Shown one piece after another: positions 45,534 through 54,937 of a DNA stretch of 64,000 bases. Below the pieces are notes generated by a model. It had not been told where the DNA came from. It ran no database searches and worked only from the letters and a program-made list of their open reading frames with translations. The stretch comes from CALRWV02 sp943371965 (GTDB lineage: Bacteria > Bacteroidota > JABWAT01), in assembly GCA_943371965.1 (NCBI GenBank), contig CALRWV020000003.1, positions 345,053 to 409,052 of the forward strand, in the 5' to 3' direction. Made by a program: the position numbers and the translations under genes. The first letter of the stretch is position 1. Each line of letters begins with the position of its first letter.

Positions 45534-45557
45534 TTTGCGCCCTTTCTTGTGGAGAAG

Positions 45558-46196
45558 CCGTCAGTTGAAACTGACGGTAATAAATTGCTCTGTTTTATTT
45601 TATTTATTTCCGTTGGCTTCAGCCAACGGCTTTCCGATCATTTATCTGTTTTATATTTATTTCCGTTGGCTTCAGCCGACGGTTCTTCGGTTAATCTGTT
45701 AATTACCACCGATACCCGTCAGTTAAAACTGACGGAAATAAATTGTTCTGTTTTTATTTTATTTCCGTTGGCTTCAGCCAACGGCTCTTCGGAAAATCTG
45801 TTAATTACCACCGATACCCGTCAGTTAAAACTGACGGAAATAAATGGTTCTCTTTTATATTTATTTCCGTTGGCTTCAGCCAACGGCTCTTCGGAAAATC
45901 TGTTAATTACCACCGCGATACCCGTCAGTTGAAACTGACGGAAACAAATGGTTCTGTTTTTTATTTATTTCCGTTGGCTTCAGCCGACGGCTCTTCGGTT
46001 AATCTGTTAATTACCACCGATACCCGTCAGTTAAAACTGACGGAAATAAATTGCTCTGTTTTATTTTATCATTGCCGTTGGCTTCAGCCAACGGCTCTTC
46101 GGAAAATCTGTTAATTACCACCGATACCCGTCAGTTGAAACTGACGGAAATAGATGGTTCTATTTTTTATCTATTTCCGTTGGCTTCAGCCAACGG
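45558..46196. repeat. REP palindrome array 1
   Basis: Six A palindromes (CCGTCAGTTGAAACTGACGG or its loop variant) alternate with seven B palindromes (CCGTTGGCTTCAGCCAACGG). A units start at 45558, 45716, 45818, 45922, 46024 and 46128; B units at 45610, 45663, 45765, 45867, 45971, 46075 and 46177. The usual period is 102-104 bases, with one shortened unit (two B units 53 bases apart). The linker CTGTTAATTACCACCGATAC is common to the full units. Substitutions fall in loops or keep G-T pairing. Confidence 0.9.
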
Positions 46197-46226
46197 AACT
46201 TTGGATTAAAACCTACCGGCAATTTT

Positions 46227-46757
46227 CTACCCCAAAACCTCATTCACCATCTGTTCATCGGGTACGGAAAGAAACATGAACGCGGCGGTTACGACCGGAG
46301 AAGCAAGAAAATAGAAATGATAATCGGTTCCCTGAATCAGACCAAACGAGGATGACATGAAAAACCCAATCAAGGACAACAGTGCCGGAGCTTCACATAC
46401 TGCATAACCAATCAACTTGGCAGAACGGAAGGCAGCGAACCGTTCATCACGGTATTTTTCTGCCGACCAGTTAACTGCCGTCATCTGTTTGGTGTTCAGG
46501 GTTCGGTCGGTAAAGAACCTGACAAGTGCCTGATGGAATAGGATGGAAAGCGATGACAGCACCAGCAGTACAAGCCACCCAACAGAAAGAACGGGCTCAA
46601 ACTTCTCCGCCATTTTTGTGTCATACTCCAATTCGATATTCTGTTTGAAATGCAGAAACAGGAAAATACCTGTTACCATCAACAGTCCTGTACCGAATGC
46701 CCTGAAGACCACTTTCATGGCTCTGATATCTGCGGTTAAATCGCTTGTGTTTTCCAT
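46227..46757 (-). CDS. Four-helix membrane protein between the REP arrays
   Basis: The 176-residue protein has hydrophobic spans near residues 20-36 (FGTGLLMVTGIFLFLHF), 57-76 (VGWLVLLVLSSLSILFH), 115-135 and 150-163. No family is recognised. AAAGG lies 6 bases before the ATG, and the codon use looks like that of neighbouring genes, so it seems a real gene. It lies exactly between two REP arrays, so it may be cargo, a bystander or a chance insertion site. Confidence 0.7.
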   Translation of the reverse strand: MENTSDLTADIRAMKVVFRAFGTGLLMVTGIFLFLHFKQNIELEYDTKMAEKFEPVLSVGWLVLLVLSSLSILFHQALVRFFTDRTLNTKQMTAVNWSAEKYRDERFAAFRSAKLIGYAVCEAPALLSLIGFFMSSSFGLIQGTDYHFYFLASPVVTAAFMFLSVPDEQMVNEVLG

Positions 46758-46784
46758 GGGTTGCCTTTGGGATTGGTTAATGGA

Positions 46785-47158
46785 TTAAGTTAAAAATGAC
46801 GTAAATTAAATGGTACTGTTTATATTTATTTCCGTTGGCTTTAGCCGACGGCACTTCGGAAAAATCTGTTAATTACCACCGATACCTGTCAGTTAAAACT
46901 GACGGAAATAGATGATTCTGTTTTTATTTATTTCCGTTGGCTTCAGCCAACGGCTCTTCGGAAAATCTGTTAATTACCACCGATACCCGTCAGTTGAAAC
47001 TGACGGAAATAAATGGTTCTGTTTTATATTTATTTCCGTTGGCTTTAGCCGACGGCTCTTCCGGAAAAATCTGTTAATTACCACCGATACCCGTCAGTTA
47101 AAACTGACGGAAATAAATGGTTCTGTTTTTATTTATTTCCGTTGGCTTCAGCCAACGG
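46785..47158. repeat. REP palindrome array 2
   Basis: Four B palindromes (46832, 46934, 47036, 47139) and three A palindromes (46886, 46987, 47091) alternate at 101-104 base spacing. A decayed A unit (AAGTTAAAAATGACG) starts at about 46786. Sequence and linker match array 1. The first A has CTGTC for CCGTC, which keeps a T-G pair in the stem. Confidence 0.88.
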
Positions 47159-47389
47159 TTTTTGCTTTTTTGTAGCTGTTTCAGTAGGAATCTAATAGGA
47201 AAAGTTAACTGAATTAGGGATCGTTGATAAAAACAATTTAAGGATCAATTATTTTTCAAATTACTTAAATACTTATAATAATTTATTAATTAAATGTGTT
47301 ATAAATTTTAGTGTGGTACAGACAACTTTATGTAACATGTTATTTACCATAATTAGTTTTGATCAACAAGAAAGATTATTAATCAAAAT

Positions 47390-47788
47390 TTAGTTCCTTA
47401 TTAAAGTTATAGAATACAAAGTATCTTTATTAAAATAACCAAAACCCTTCATATCATTATTACTAACTCTCTCTAGTATTATATTGTTAATTGTTTTTTC
47501 AGAAATTGAAAAACTCAAATCGATATATTTAATAGAATAATCTCCCGATATATGAAATGGAATAATTTTATTGGTTTCTTTACCCTTCTTGATAAAATAC
47601 CCCTCTCCTATTAGTTTTTGATTGTTACATTCTATTATTACAACAGTTAAACTATCTTTATCATAATAACCGTTCCACATTCCTGTAAGTGAATTATCAT
47701 TCATATACCAAAAAGCAAAACAAATTAAAAATAATAATAATAAAATAAGAGCCCATTTTTTAACTTTACTAATCGGAAAATTTGCCAT
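47390..47788 (-). CDS. Small membrane-anchored protein downstream of the P-loop ATPase
   Basis: The 132-residue protein has one N-terminal membrane helix (WALILLLLFLICFAFWYM) followed by a beta-rich domain of about 100 residues, likely outside the membrane. No family is recognised. Its start is one base after the stop of the ATPase gene, so the two are probably translated together and may act together. Confidence 0.65.
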   Translation of the reverse strand: MANFPISKVKKWALILLLLFLICFAFWYMNDNSLTGMWNGYYDKDSLTVVIIECNNQKLIGEGYFIKKGKETNKIIPFHISGDYSIKYIDLSFSISEKTINNIILERVSNNDMKGFGYFNKDTLYSITLIRN

Positions 47789-47789
47789 A

Positions 47790-49337
47790 TTAAACTCTTT
47801 TATGACCTAAATTATTAAATTCGTCATGATCAGGAAACGGATATACTTTAATTGGTCGTTCTATTTTAATGCTTAATTTATTATAAAACATTGGGTGAAT
47901 TGCGCAGTAATCAGAAACCAAAAGGGGAAGCCTGTCCTCTCTTGTATATTCGAAATCGACATCACAGTGTTGGGTATCTTCGTTGATAATGGTTCTTACT
48001 TTTCCAACTATTCCTAACTCTGCAACAAGTTGCCTAAACCTTAAAGGTGAATATTCCATTGGCCACATTGACCTTGTATTTTTTGCGCATTTGTCTAATT
48101 CATTACCTTTAAAAATCATTGGCATACCACTTAAACAATCCAAGATTTTTCCTATATTCCTATAAACGGAACTGTATGATCCAATTACTTCATTAGATAG
48201 AATAATTTCAGCAGCACGAACACCTTCTCTAACAGATTTTTCAGAAAAATGCGGAAATGACTTATCCTCAATTGATTTCTCGGCAATTTGGTTAGCAATA
48301 ATTATTAGTTGCCTAGGTCGCAATTGGGTGTGCCTTAATATATATGGGAATGTACTTTCTTTAATTCCTCTACCATTGATAATAAATTCACCCATAAAAG
48401 GAATCCACATTTTTTCCATTACTTCTTCATTTTTATCCCAATTTTCAACCTTTCCTTTTGGTAATGTTATTTTATGATGCTTTAAATACCTATAAAATCT
48501 CCAACAAAGTAAACGCATTAGATCTTTAGGTCGCCAATGAAGGTATATTGGATTTTTAACATATTTAAGAATATTTAAACCAGCGTCTTCATATAAGTAT
48601 GGGTAAATTTCTGCCATAACAAATAGTTTCAAATGTATGTTATGTCTGGAATACCGAACATTAAATTGTTGTACACATTCAATCAGTGAGGATATAAGAC
48701 GTAATGTATTTTCATCGTGAACAGCATAATTTTCAAGTGTATCAAATGCAATTATTATTGGCTTATTTTGAGTTATTTCTAAAACAGCTTCCTTACCAAG
48801 TTTGATTGTATCATTGGCAATAAAATGTTCAAGTTCATCTGAAATATTATCATCTTTTTGCAGGAACCGGTTAATTATTGTTTTGAAGAATTCAAATATA
48901 ATAAGAGAAGATTCCTTTGCCTCTGTACCGAATATATTTGCATCTCTTATTCTGGTATCATAGTCCTTTAGTGAATTAAATATTATTGACCAAATAACAA
49001 AATCCCAAACTTTAATTAGTCTGGGTATTGCTGTTTCATTATTTGGTCCCACCATAGAAGCAAATCGAGTCGCAACTTCTTGATATGCTTTTGGTTCATC
49101 AACATCGATAAAAATCGAATTCGGTATTTTCTTTTGAAAGGAAAAGTATTGACCTAATGCAGTCTTGCCTGATCCTCTTCTCCCTATAATTATGTAAGTT
49201 GACGATAATAATGCCTTTTCATTAAATATGGTATGATGAAAATAATATTCTTCATAATTATCATTTAAAAGCAAAACCTCTGATTCACAGTCTGGTTCTC
49301 CAAATGGTTTATATTCGAAAGGCAATTCATTTTCCAC
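47790..49337 (-). CDS. P-loop ATPase, Sll1717 family-like
   Basis: The 515-residue protein has Walker A GRRGSGKTALG (about residues 52-62) and a Walker B-like IIIAFDTLENYA. The sequence around them (FNEKALLSSTYIIIGRRGSG) resembles the Sll1717-type P-loop ATPases that often lie in defence islands. The C-terminal half is unassigned. A GTG start is used with AAGGAAAA about 9 bases before it. It is followed by a small membrane protein. The biochemical role is unknown. Confidence 0.75.
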   Translation of the reverse strand: MENELPFEYKPFGEPDCESEVLLLNDNYEEYYFHHTIFNEKALLSSTYIIIGRRGSGKTALGQYFSFQKKIPNSIFIDVDEPKAYQEVATRFASMVGPNNETAIPRLIKVWDFVIWSIIFNSLKDYDTRIRDANIFGTEAKESSLIIFEFFKTIINRFLQKDDNISDELEHFIANDTIKLGKEAVLEITQNKPIIIAFDTLENYAVHDENTLRLISSLIECVQQFNVRYSRHNIHLKLFVMAEIYPYLYEDAGLNILKYVKNPIYLHWRPKDLMRLLCWRFYRYLKHHKITLPKGKVENWDKNEEVMEKMWIPFMGEFIINGRGIKESTFPYILRHTQLRPRQLIIIANQIAEKSIEDKSFPHFSEKSVREGVRAAEIILSNEVIGSYSSVYRNIGKILDCLSGMPMIFKGNELDKCAKNTRSMWPMEYSPLRFRQLVAELGIVGKVRTIINEDTQHCDVDFEYTREDRLPLLVSDYCAIHPMFYNKLSIKIERPIKVYPFPDHDEFNNLGHKRV

Positions 49338-49509
49338 TTATATTTTCCTTATTTATGTTTATTCTTTTTTTAGATACTGATATATCAAAAAACAATATTT
49401 ATGGGCAATGTCACAATGAAAAAAATAAAATGAGCTAACAACCTGAAGAAGAACAATATTGAATATTAAAAATCAGCTTGGTAAAATGTAGATTGTATAA
49501 AAAAGTAAT

Positions 49510-50550
49510 TTATGAAATTAATGGGCTATTCATATCCCAATTCTTTTGATAAAGTGGCCTACTTTGACCGCCAATTAAATTGAGTTGACCATTTATATTT
49601 ATCCTCGTTGGTATTGACTGCCTATCTATCTCTCCTTCTAAAGTCATTGCAAGATCAAGTGCAAATACATTATCACCAATATGCCAAGAATGATTAAATG
49701 TACCAACGAATCTTGATTTTTCAGGATCTTTATTTTTGAAATAATCTGAACAGTTCACATTAATTGCCTTTATAGGAATTTCAATAGGAAGTCCTACTCT
49801 ACCGGCTCGAGGTGAGGTACCGAAACGTTTCATGTTGGAAATGCTCAATACTTTATCAAAATGATTTGAATAATTTGTTAGCCTAAATATACGTTCATAC
49901 ATTGGTTTTGCCCAATCAGAGTCAGAAGAAAGGGAATCAATTGAAACATCCCCTGCAATGAAAGCAACTTGCCCTAATCGCCAAGGTTTTTTAAAAAGGT
50001 CACCTTTTTTCGAAGCATTTGCAAATGCTTCCATTATCACATATGCTCCTGTTGAATGACCTAACAAATGAACATTGATTGTACAAGCTTTTGTTGTAGA
50101 ATTAGTTGGAAATTGAGCATCAATAACAATCTGCAGTGCATCATTCACCAATCTATGAGCGACCAATGAAGCATCATATCTATCTTCTAGATAATTTAAA
50201 GTCGAGTTGTTGCTGGGCCAATCAAAGCCAACTACAAGCCCTTTCCAACCTTGAGATATAAGTGTCTCTTGCAATTCTCTAGTTCGCCAAAGTACAGTTT
50301 CTATATCATTATTATAACCATGAACAAAAAATAGAATGTTTCCAGTTGAACCAGTAATTTCATCTTCAACTCCATCAGCTGATGAAATAATCAGATTTTT
50401 CCATTTTGATTCTGGGATTATCTCTTTAGCAGTATATTTTTTTAAATTTTCTGGTACTTTCAAAAAGGTTGTTTTGCCTGGTTCTGGTAAAAACTCCCCA
50501 TTTGAATTAAGCTCCCTTGTACATATTATGTAAGTATTTTTAATTGTCAT
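49510..50550 (-). CDS. DUF900-type alpha/beta hydrolase
   Basis: The 346-residue protein has the oxyanion region ILFFVHGYNNDIE, the strand-turn VVGFDWPSN and the nucleophile elbow LLGHSTGAYVI (Ser in GHSTG), the pattern of DUF900 lipase/esterase-like proteins. The acid and His of the triad would follow toward the C-terminus (a His lies in TFNHSWHIGDN). The substrate is unknown. GGAG lies before the ATG. Lies between the ATPase pair and the restriction operon; whether it is part of the defence set is open. Confidence 0.82.
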   Translation of the reverse strand: MTIKNTYIICTRELNSNGEFLPEPGKTTFLKVPENLKKYTAKEIIPESKWKNLIISSADGVEDEITGSTGNILFFVHGYNNDIETVLWRTRELQETLISQGWKGLVVGFDWPSNNSTLNYLEDRYDASLVAHRLVNDALQIVIDAQFPTNSTTKACTINVHLLGHSTGAYVIMEAFANASKKGDLFKKPWRLGQVAFIAGDVSIDSLSSDSDWAKPMYERIFRLTNYSNHFDKVLSISNMKRFGTSPRAGRVGLPIEIPIKAINVNCSDYFKNKDPEKSRFVGTFNHSWHIGDNVFALDLAMTLEGEIDRQSIPTRININGQLNLIGGQSRPLYQKNWDMNSPLIS

Positions 50551-51014
50551 TTTTTCTCCAATAATTAAATATTTAAAGTTTTGATTTAATTTTATAACTA
50601 ATAATATTCGATTGATTATTACGTATCAATTTACTTCTGGAATATTTGTATACAAAATGATTTAATTTAACTGAATAAATAATATTAATTTACTTTTTTT
50701 TATTAGATAAATATCTTAAATAATTTAAATGGCAAATGGAATTTTATATTGAAACAATCCAAAATAAAATAATAATGAAACTTCAGGAAGACTGACCAAA
50801 GTAAATATGATTTCTGTAATTTCAAACAAACTTGCATTTTTCTTAATCAGTTAGGCTGATTTTGCCAAATTGATCACAAATGGAAGTGGAAGATTTAATA
50901 CAAGATCATTTTTACAAGCCAATTCTGTGATTAACTTGGCATTTAAGGGATCAAGGAACCAAATAAAGTGATATCTCTGGAATATTTTTAACACGGGTAA
51001 GATTATTTACCTAC
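50551..51014. other. Mostly gene-free stretch; possible small open frame
   Basis: About 460 bases with very AT-rich left half. On the minus strand, 50851-50994 reads GTG to TAA as 47 codons (VLKIFQRYHFIWFLDPLNAK, then LITELACKNDLVLNLPLPFV). Its composition looks protein-like, but there is no Shine-Dalgarno at the right distance and I recognise no family. It may be a gene remnant. Nothing else is seen. Confidence 0.3.
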
Positions 51015-51710
51015 TCACGCCAACAACTTTTCCAATTTCATTTTCCATTTTTCCCAATCTTTCATTTCTTTGGTTTGAAGATCGAGAAACTTTTGCGTGT
51101 GGTCGTGATGGATTAAATGACACAATTCATGGATGATAACATATTCAATGCACCCTTTTGGGGCTTTGATCAGTTCCGGGTTTAAAATGATTTTACCTTG
51201 GGCAGTACAACTCCCCCAACGGGTTGGCATATCCCTTAGTATGATGGAAGTTGGTTCAACTTTATGTTTTTTGAACTTTTCAATTAATGGCTGCCCAACG
51301 GTATTGAATTTTTTAAATGCATTCTGATAATACCAGTCTTTCATTAATTGCCTGATATTTGATTGTTCAGTTGCAGAAACTTCAATAAACTTTCCTTTCA
51401 GTTTAACTGATTCAGTTTTACACTTCAAAACTTTCAGGCGGTATTGTCTGCCAAGATAAAGGTGTGTTTCTCCTGCAAGAAATTTTTTGGCTGGTGTTTT
51501 GGGTTGAAAGGTTAAAAAGAAACTTTGCTGTTTAATGATCCAAGGTGCTTTTTTCAGCAGCTTTTCACTTACTTTTTCAGGTTGTGAACCGATTGGTGCT
51601 TTTACCAAAACAGACAGATCTGGTTTTACTGTTATACCCAACGTTTTTCTGTTTGTGAATTCCAGATAATACTCTATTTTTCTTGAACCGAACTGGATTG
51701 AATTTGTCAT
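51015..51710 (-). CDS. YgjP-like (DUF45) zinc metallopeptidase
   Basis: The 231-residue protein contains the zinc motif HELCHLIHHDHTQKF (HExxH with a following His) and MPTRWGSCTAQGKIILNPEL, the signature of the YgjP/WLM-like DUF45 group. Members lie often in type I restriction operons; their target is unknown. The start overlaps the hsdR stop as ATGA, so it is the last gene of the operon. Confidence 0.9.
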   Translation of the reverse strand: MTNSIQFGSRKIEYYLEFTNRKTLGITVKPDLSVLVKAPIGSQPEKVSEKLLKKAPWIIKQQSFFLTFQPKTPAKKFLAGETHLYLGRQYRLKVLKCKTESVKLKGKFIEVSATEQSNIRQLMKDWYYQNAFKKFNTVGQPLIEKFKKHKVEPTSIILRDMPTRWGSCTAQGKIILNPELIKAPKGCIEYVIIHELCHLIHHDHTQKFLDLQTKEMKDWEKWKMKLEKLLA

Positions 51711-54700
51711 GACTTGTATCTGATTTTGGCAACTTCAATACATTTGTTGGCAATTTCATCCATATCACCAAATGAAAGATTGAGATTATATTTATCACGC
51801 ACTTCGTCAATCAGGTAATCACCGATTTCTATTTGGAGTTTTCCGGTAATATTGGTTTTATATTGCCATTCAATAATCGGTTTACCGTTATCAAGAACAG
51901 CTTTCTGAATAAGTTCATCTATGTGCAGTGCAGATTGAACAGATATTTCTTTTTTGACTGAACCATCCTGAATTTTCTCATTAAGTGATTCACTTGCTAT
52001 GCCATAAAATGCCCTTGCAATTTCTCTGTTTTTCAAAGCTTCAGGAATATCATCATCGGTATGATCCAATACATGACCCATGATTTCCTGAACCCTGCTC
52101 AAATATTGGGCTTCACTTATTCTTTGATTTTCCCAATCCTGAATGGCTTCTTTCAGCATCTGTGAAAACTTTTTATAAAATGCCGGGTCTTCATCCATCT
52201 TTGCAGAAATATGTTTTGAAGTCCGGCTGGCAATTTTATCTGCTTTTGCTGCTTTTCCGGTTGTGTTCTCAACTTCCTGCTGAAACTTGTCCTTGTCAAA
52301 AATATTGACCAGTTCTGTAATGATTTCAACTTTTTCAGAAGTGATGTGGGTGTCTATCAGTTTTTGAATCTGACCTTCATATTGTTTGTAATCTACCGTA
52401 TCAGAATATCTGCCTATCACTGCCGACCGGAGATTGATGAACATGGTTAAATCTGACTTGTAACGTTCAATCAGTTTTTCTTCAACTTCCCTGTGAAACT
52501 GAATTGAAGAAAGAGCCAACTTCAAACCTTTTGCAAACGAAGCCAGTTTTTCATAAAACAAAACTCGGATGTCATTTTTTTTCAAGAGTTGCTGATAGGC
52601 TTCTGCATCCCGTTTGTTTGCAACGGTCTTGAAAATATCCCACAGTTCGGAATGTTTTTGAGGCAGTTTTTTAATTTCTTCGCTGATGTTGGTGAGTGTT
52701 CCAATCAGATCATCATTGTCAAACTCTTCAAATGTTGAATACAGTTCAAGTGCATCATCAAGATTTTCAATGACACCATAATAATCGATGATATAACCAA
52801 ATTCCTTGTCAGGATAAATCCGGTTGACCCTGGCAATGGCTTGTAGCAATTTATGACTCTGCAGGTTTCTTGTCAGGTATAAAACAGTATTCTTGGGTTC
52901 ATCAAAACCGGTAAGCAGTTTATCTACCACAATAATGATTTCAGGATCTTTCTGGTTTTTGAACCGGCTGATGACATTGCGTTCATAGCTTTTGGCATTG
53001 CCATGTTCGTTCATCATTTTATTCCAGAATTTGTTTTCCTTTTCGTTTGATTTTTCGTAGGCAGAATCTTCACCTTCCCTGTCATCGATTTGAGAAATGA
53101 GAACTTCACTTGAAACCAAACCGATTTCATCCAGAAATTCTTTGTAACGGATTGCGTTTACCTTTTTGTCACAAACGAGTTGAGCTTTGAATGGTGTACC
53201 CTGCCAGTTGTTTTTGAAATGCAGACTTATATCCCAGGCAATGGTATAAATTTTCTGTTCCGCACCATTCAATTGATCTGCCCTGCTGAATTTCTTTTTT
53301 AAATCTGCTTTCTGGTAATCGTTTAAAGGTTCAGAAACCAAACCGAAAAAAGTATCAATCGGATTTTCATTTACTGTCTGTCTGGTAAAGCGTCCTTCAT
53401 ACAAAAGCGGAACAACTGCATTATCTTTTACCGCCTGATTGACAGTATATGAATCAATAATGCCGCCGAACTTTGCAGCGGTGTTTTTATCTTTTTTGAA
53501 CAGCGGAGTTCCCGTCATGGCAATGAAACAGGCATTCGGTAATGCCTTCTGCATTTCAATATTGAAAATACCGTGTTGGGTTCGGTGACCTTCATCTACC
53601 AAAACAAAAATGTCATGACTGACAAGCGGTTTGGATATTTTTTTGATTGCCGCTGAAAATTTATTGATGATGGTGGTAACCACGGCATCACTTTTACTTT
53701 CTAGAAGTTCAACCAAACGCTGACCTGTTGCGGCATTCTCAACCACCCTTCCACATTTCCGGAAAGTACTGGTTATCTGTCTGTCCAAATCAGTTCTGTC
53801 GGTGACCAAAATTATTTTGGGATTTCTGATTGATTTTTCCAATGCAATTGCCTGAGCCAGCATTACCATAGTGAGTGATTTACCGCTTCCCTGTGTGTGC
53901 CAGATGACACCGCCTTTGCGTCTGCCACCCTCGATCTGAAGAAGACGGCTCATGGTTTTTTTGATGGAGAAAAACTGCTGATACCGTGCTATCTTTTTTT
54001 CACCGTCTTCAAACAGGATAAAGTTGAAAATTATATCCATCAGCCGTTCGGGTTTGCATAAACCTGCCAAATATTCATCCTGAACAGTCGGCAGAATGTT
54101 TTCTTTCTCAAGATCGTCAAAATGATTTCTGACATATTTGAAACGGTCGCTGAATAAATTGTCTTTCTGTTCTGAATTTAACGGTTTGTTTTTTAAAACC
54201 TGCAAAGCTGAACGGTATTTCTTTTCATCTTCAGGCGATGTAAACTTTTCTTCCCAAATAGCCCAGAATTTCTCTTTGGTTCCGTTGGTGGCATATTTTG
54301 CTGAATCGGTTGCAAGACTGAGAACAAGCTGGGAATACACATACAAACTGCTAATACCATCTTCTTGCTGGTTCCTGAGATGCTGACTAATTGCCTGAGA
54401 AAGTGGTTCTTTTAACCGAGGACTTTTGCACTCTATGATACTTAACGGAATGCCGTTTACAAATAATACAAGATCAGGAATATAATGTTCTTTACTGGTA
54501 CTTCTGGTTACGCTGAATTCTTCGGCAACATGAAAAACATTGTTGTTTATATTATTCCAATCTATGTATTGAAGGGTAATACTCTTTTTGTCACCATCAA
54601 AACTTTGTTCAAAGGTTTTACCCAAAGTGATCATGTTATACAAGGTTTCACAGGCTGAAATATAACCTTCATTCATGGGCAATTCTTTTAGGGCACGGAT

Positions 54701-54937
54701 TCCATTTTCAATATTGGCATCACTGATATAGGTTGTTTTGGTGGAACTGATTCTTTTTTCTGAATTGATTTCCTTCAATTGTTTGCGCAAAATATCTTCA
54801 AGCAAGACCGCACTTGTTTTACTTCCCCGGAGTTTTTCAGTTTCTGCAGGACTTAAATAAGTATAGCCCAACTTTTGCAGAAGTTGCAATGCCGGTATTT
54901 GACTGATGTGATCTTCTTTGAAACTTGGTGTGTTCAT
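51707..54937 (-). CDS. hsdR: Type I restriction enzyme, R subunit
   Basis: The 1076-residue motor/nuclease subunit cuts DNA far from the recognition site after ATP-driven translocation. An N-terminal PD-(D/E)xK nuclease is visible as IPDLVLFVNG and IIECKSP (about residues 152-172). Helicase motifs are HTQGSGKSLT (Walker A, about 348), VDEGHRTQHG (DEAH-like, about 443), ATMTGTP-type AMTGTPLF and LDIIYPDKEFGY-like ARVNRIYPDKEFGY. The length is normal. The ATG forms TGATG with the stop of the MBL gene; a TTG one codon earlier is also possible. Confidence 0.94.
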   Translation of the reverse strand: MNTPSFKEDHISQIPALQLLQKLGYTYLSPAETEKLRGSKTSAVLLEDILRKQLKEINSEKRISSTKTTYISDANIENGIRALKELPMNEGYISACETLYNMITLGKTFEQSFDGDKKSITLQYIDWNNINNNVFHVAEEFSVTRSTSKEHYIPDLVLFVNGIPLSIIECKSPRLKEPLSQAISQHLRNQQEDGISSLYVYSQLVLSLATDSAKYATNGTKEKFWAIWEEKFTSPEDEKKYRSALQVLKNKPLNSEQKDNLFSDRFKYVRNHFDDLEKENILPTVQDEYLAGLCKPERLMDIIFNFILFEDGEKKIARYQQFFSIKKTMSRLLQIEGGRRKGGVIWHTQGSGKSLTMVMLAQAIALEKSIRNPKIILVTDRTDLDRQITSTFRKCGRVVENAATGQRLVELLESKSDAVVTTIINKFSAAIKKISKPLVSHDIFVLVDEGHRTQHGIFNIEMQKALPNACFIAMTGTPLFKKDKNTAAKFGGIIDSYTVNQAVKDNAVVPLLYEGRFTRQTVNENPIDTFFGLVSEPLNDYQKADLKKKFSRADQLNGAEQKIYTIAWDISLHFKNNWQGTPFKAQLVCDKKVNAIRYKEFLDEIGLVSSEVLISQIDDREGEDSAYEKSNEKENKFWNKMMNEHGNAKSYERNVISRFKNQKDPEIIIVVDKLLTGFDEPKNTVLYLTRNLQSHKLLQAIARVNRIYPDKEFGYIIDYYGVIENLDDALELYSTFEEFDNDDLIGTLTNISEEIKKLPQKHSELWDIFKTVANKRDAEAYQQLLKKNDIRVLFYEKLASFAKGLKLALSSIQFHREVEEKLIERYKSDLTMFINLRSAVIGRYSDTVDYKQYEGQIQKLIDTHITSEKVEIITELVNIFDKDKFQQEVENTTGKAAKADKIASRTSKHISAKMDEDPAFYKKFSQMLKEAIQDWENQRISEAQYLSRVQEIMGHVLDHTDDDIPEALKNREIARAFYGIASESLNEKIQDGSVKKEISVQSALHIDELIQKAVLDNGKPIIEWQYKTNITGKLQIEIGDYLIDEVRDKYNLNLSFGDMDEIANKCIEVAKIRYKS

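Noticed and set aside
45468..46114. Open frames across the REP array
   Set aside because: They merely read through palindromes in several frames and have no ribosome-binding site or family match.
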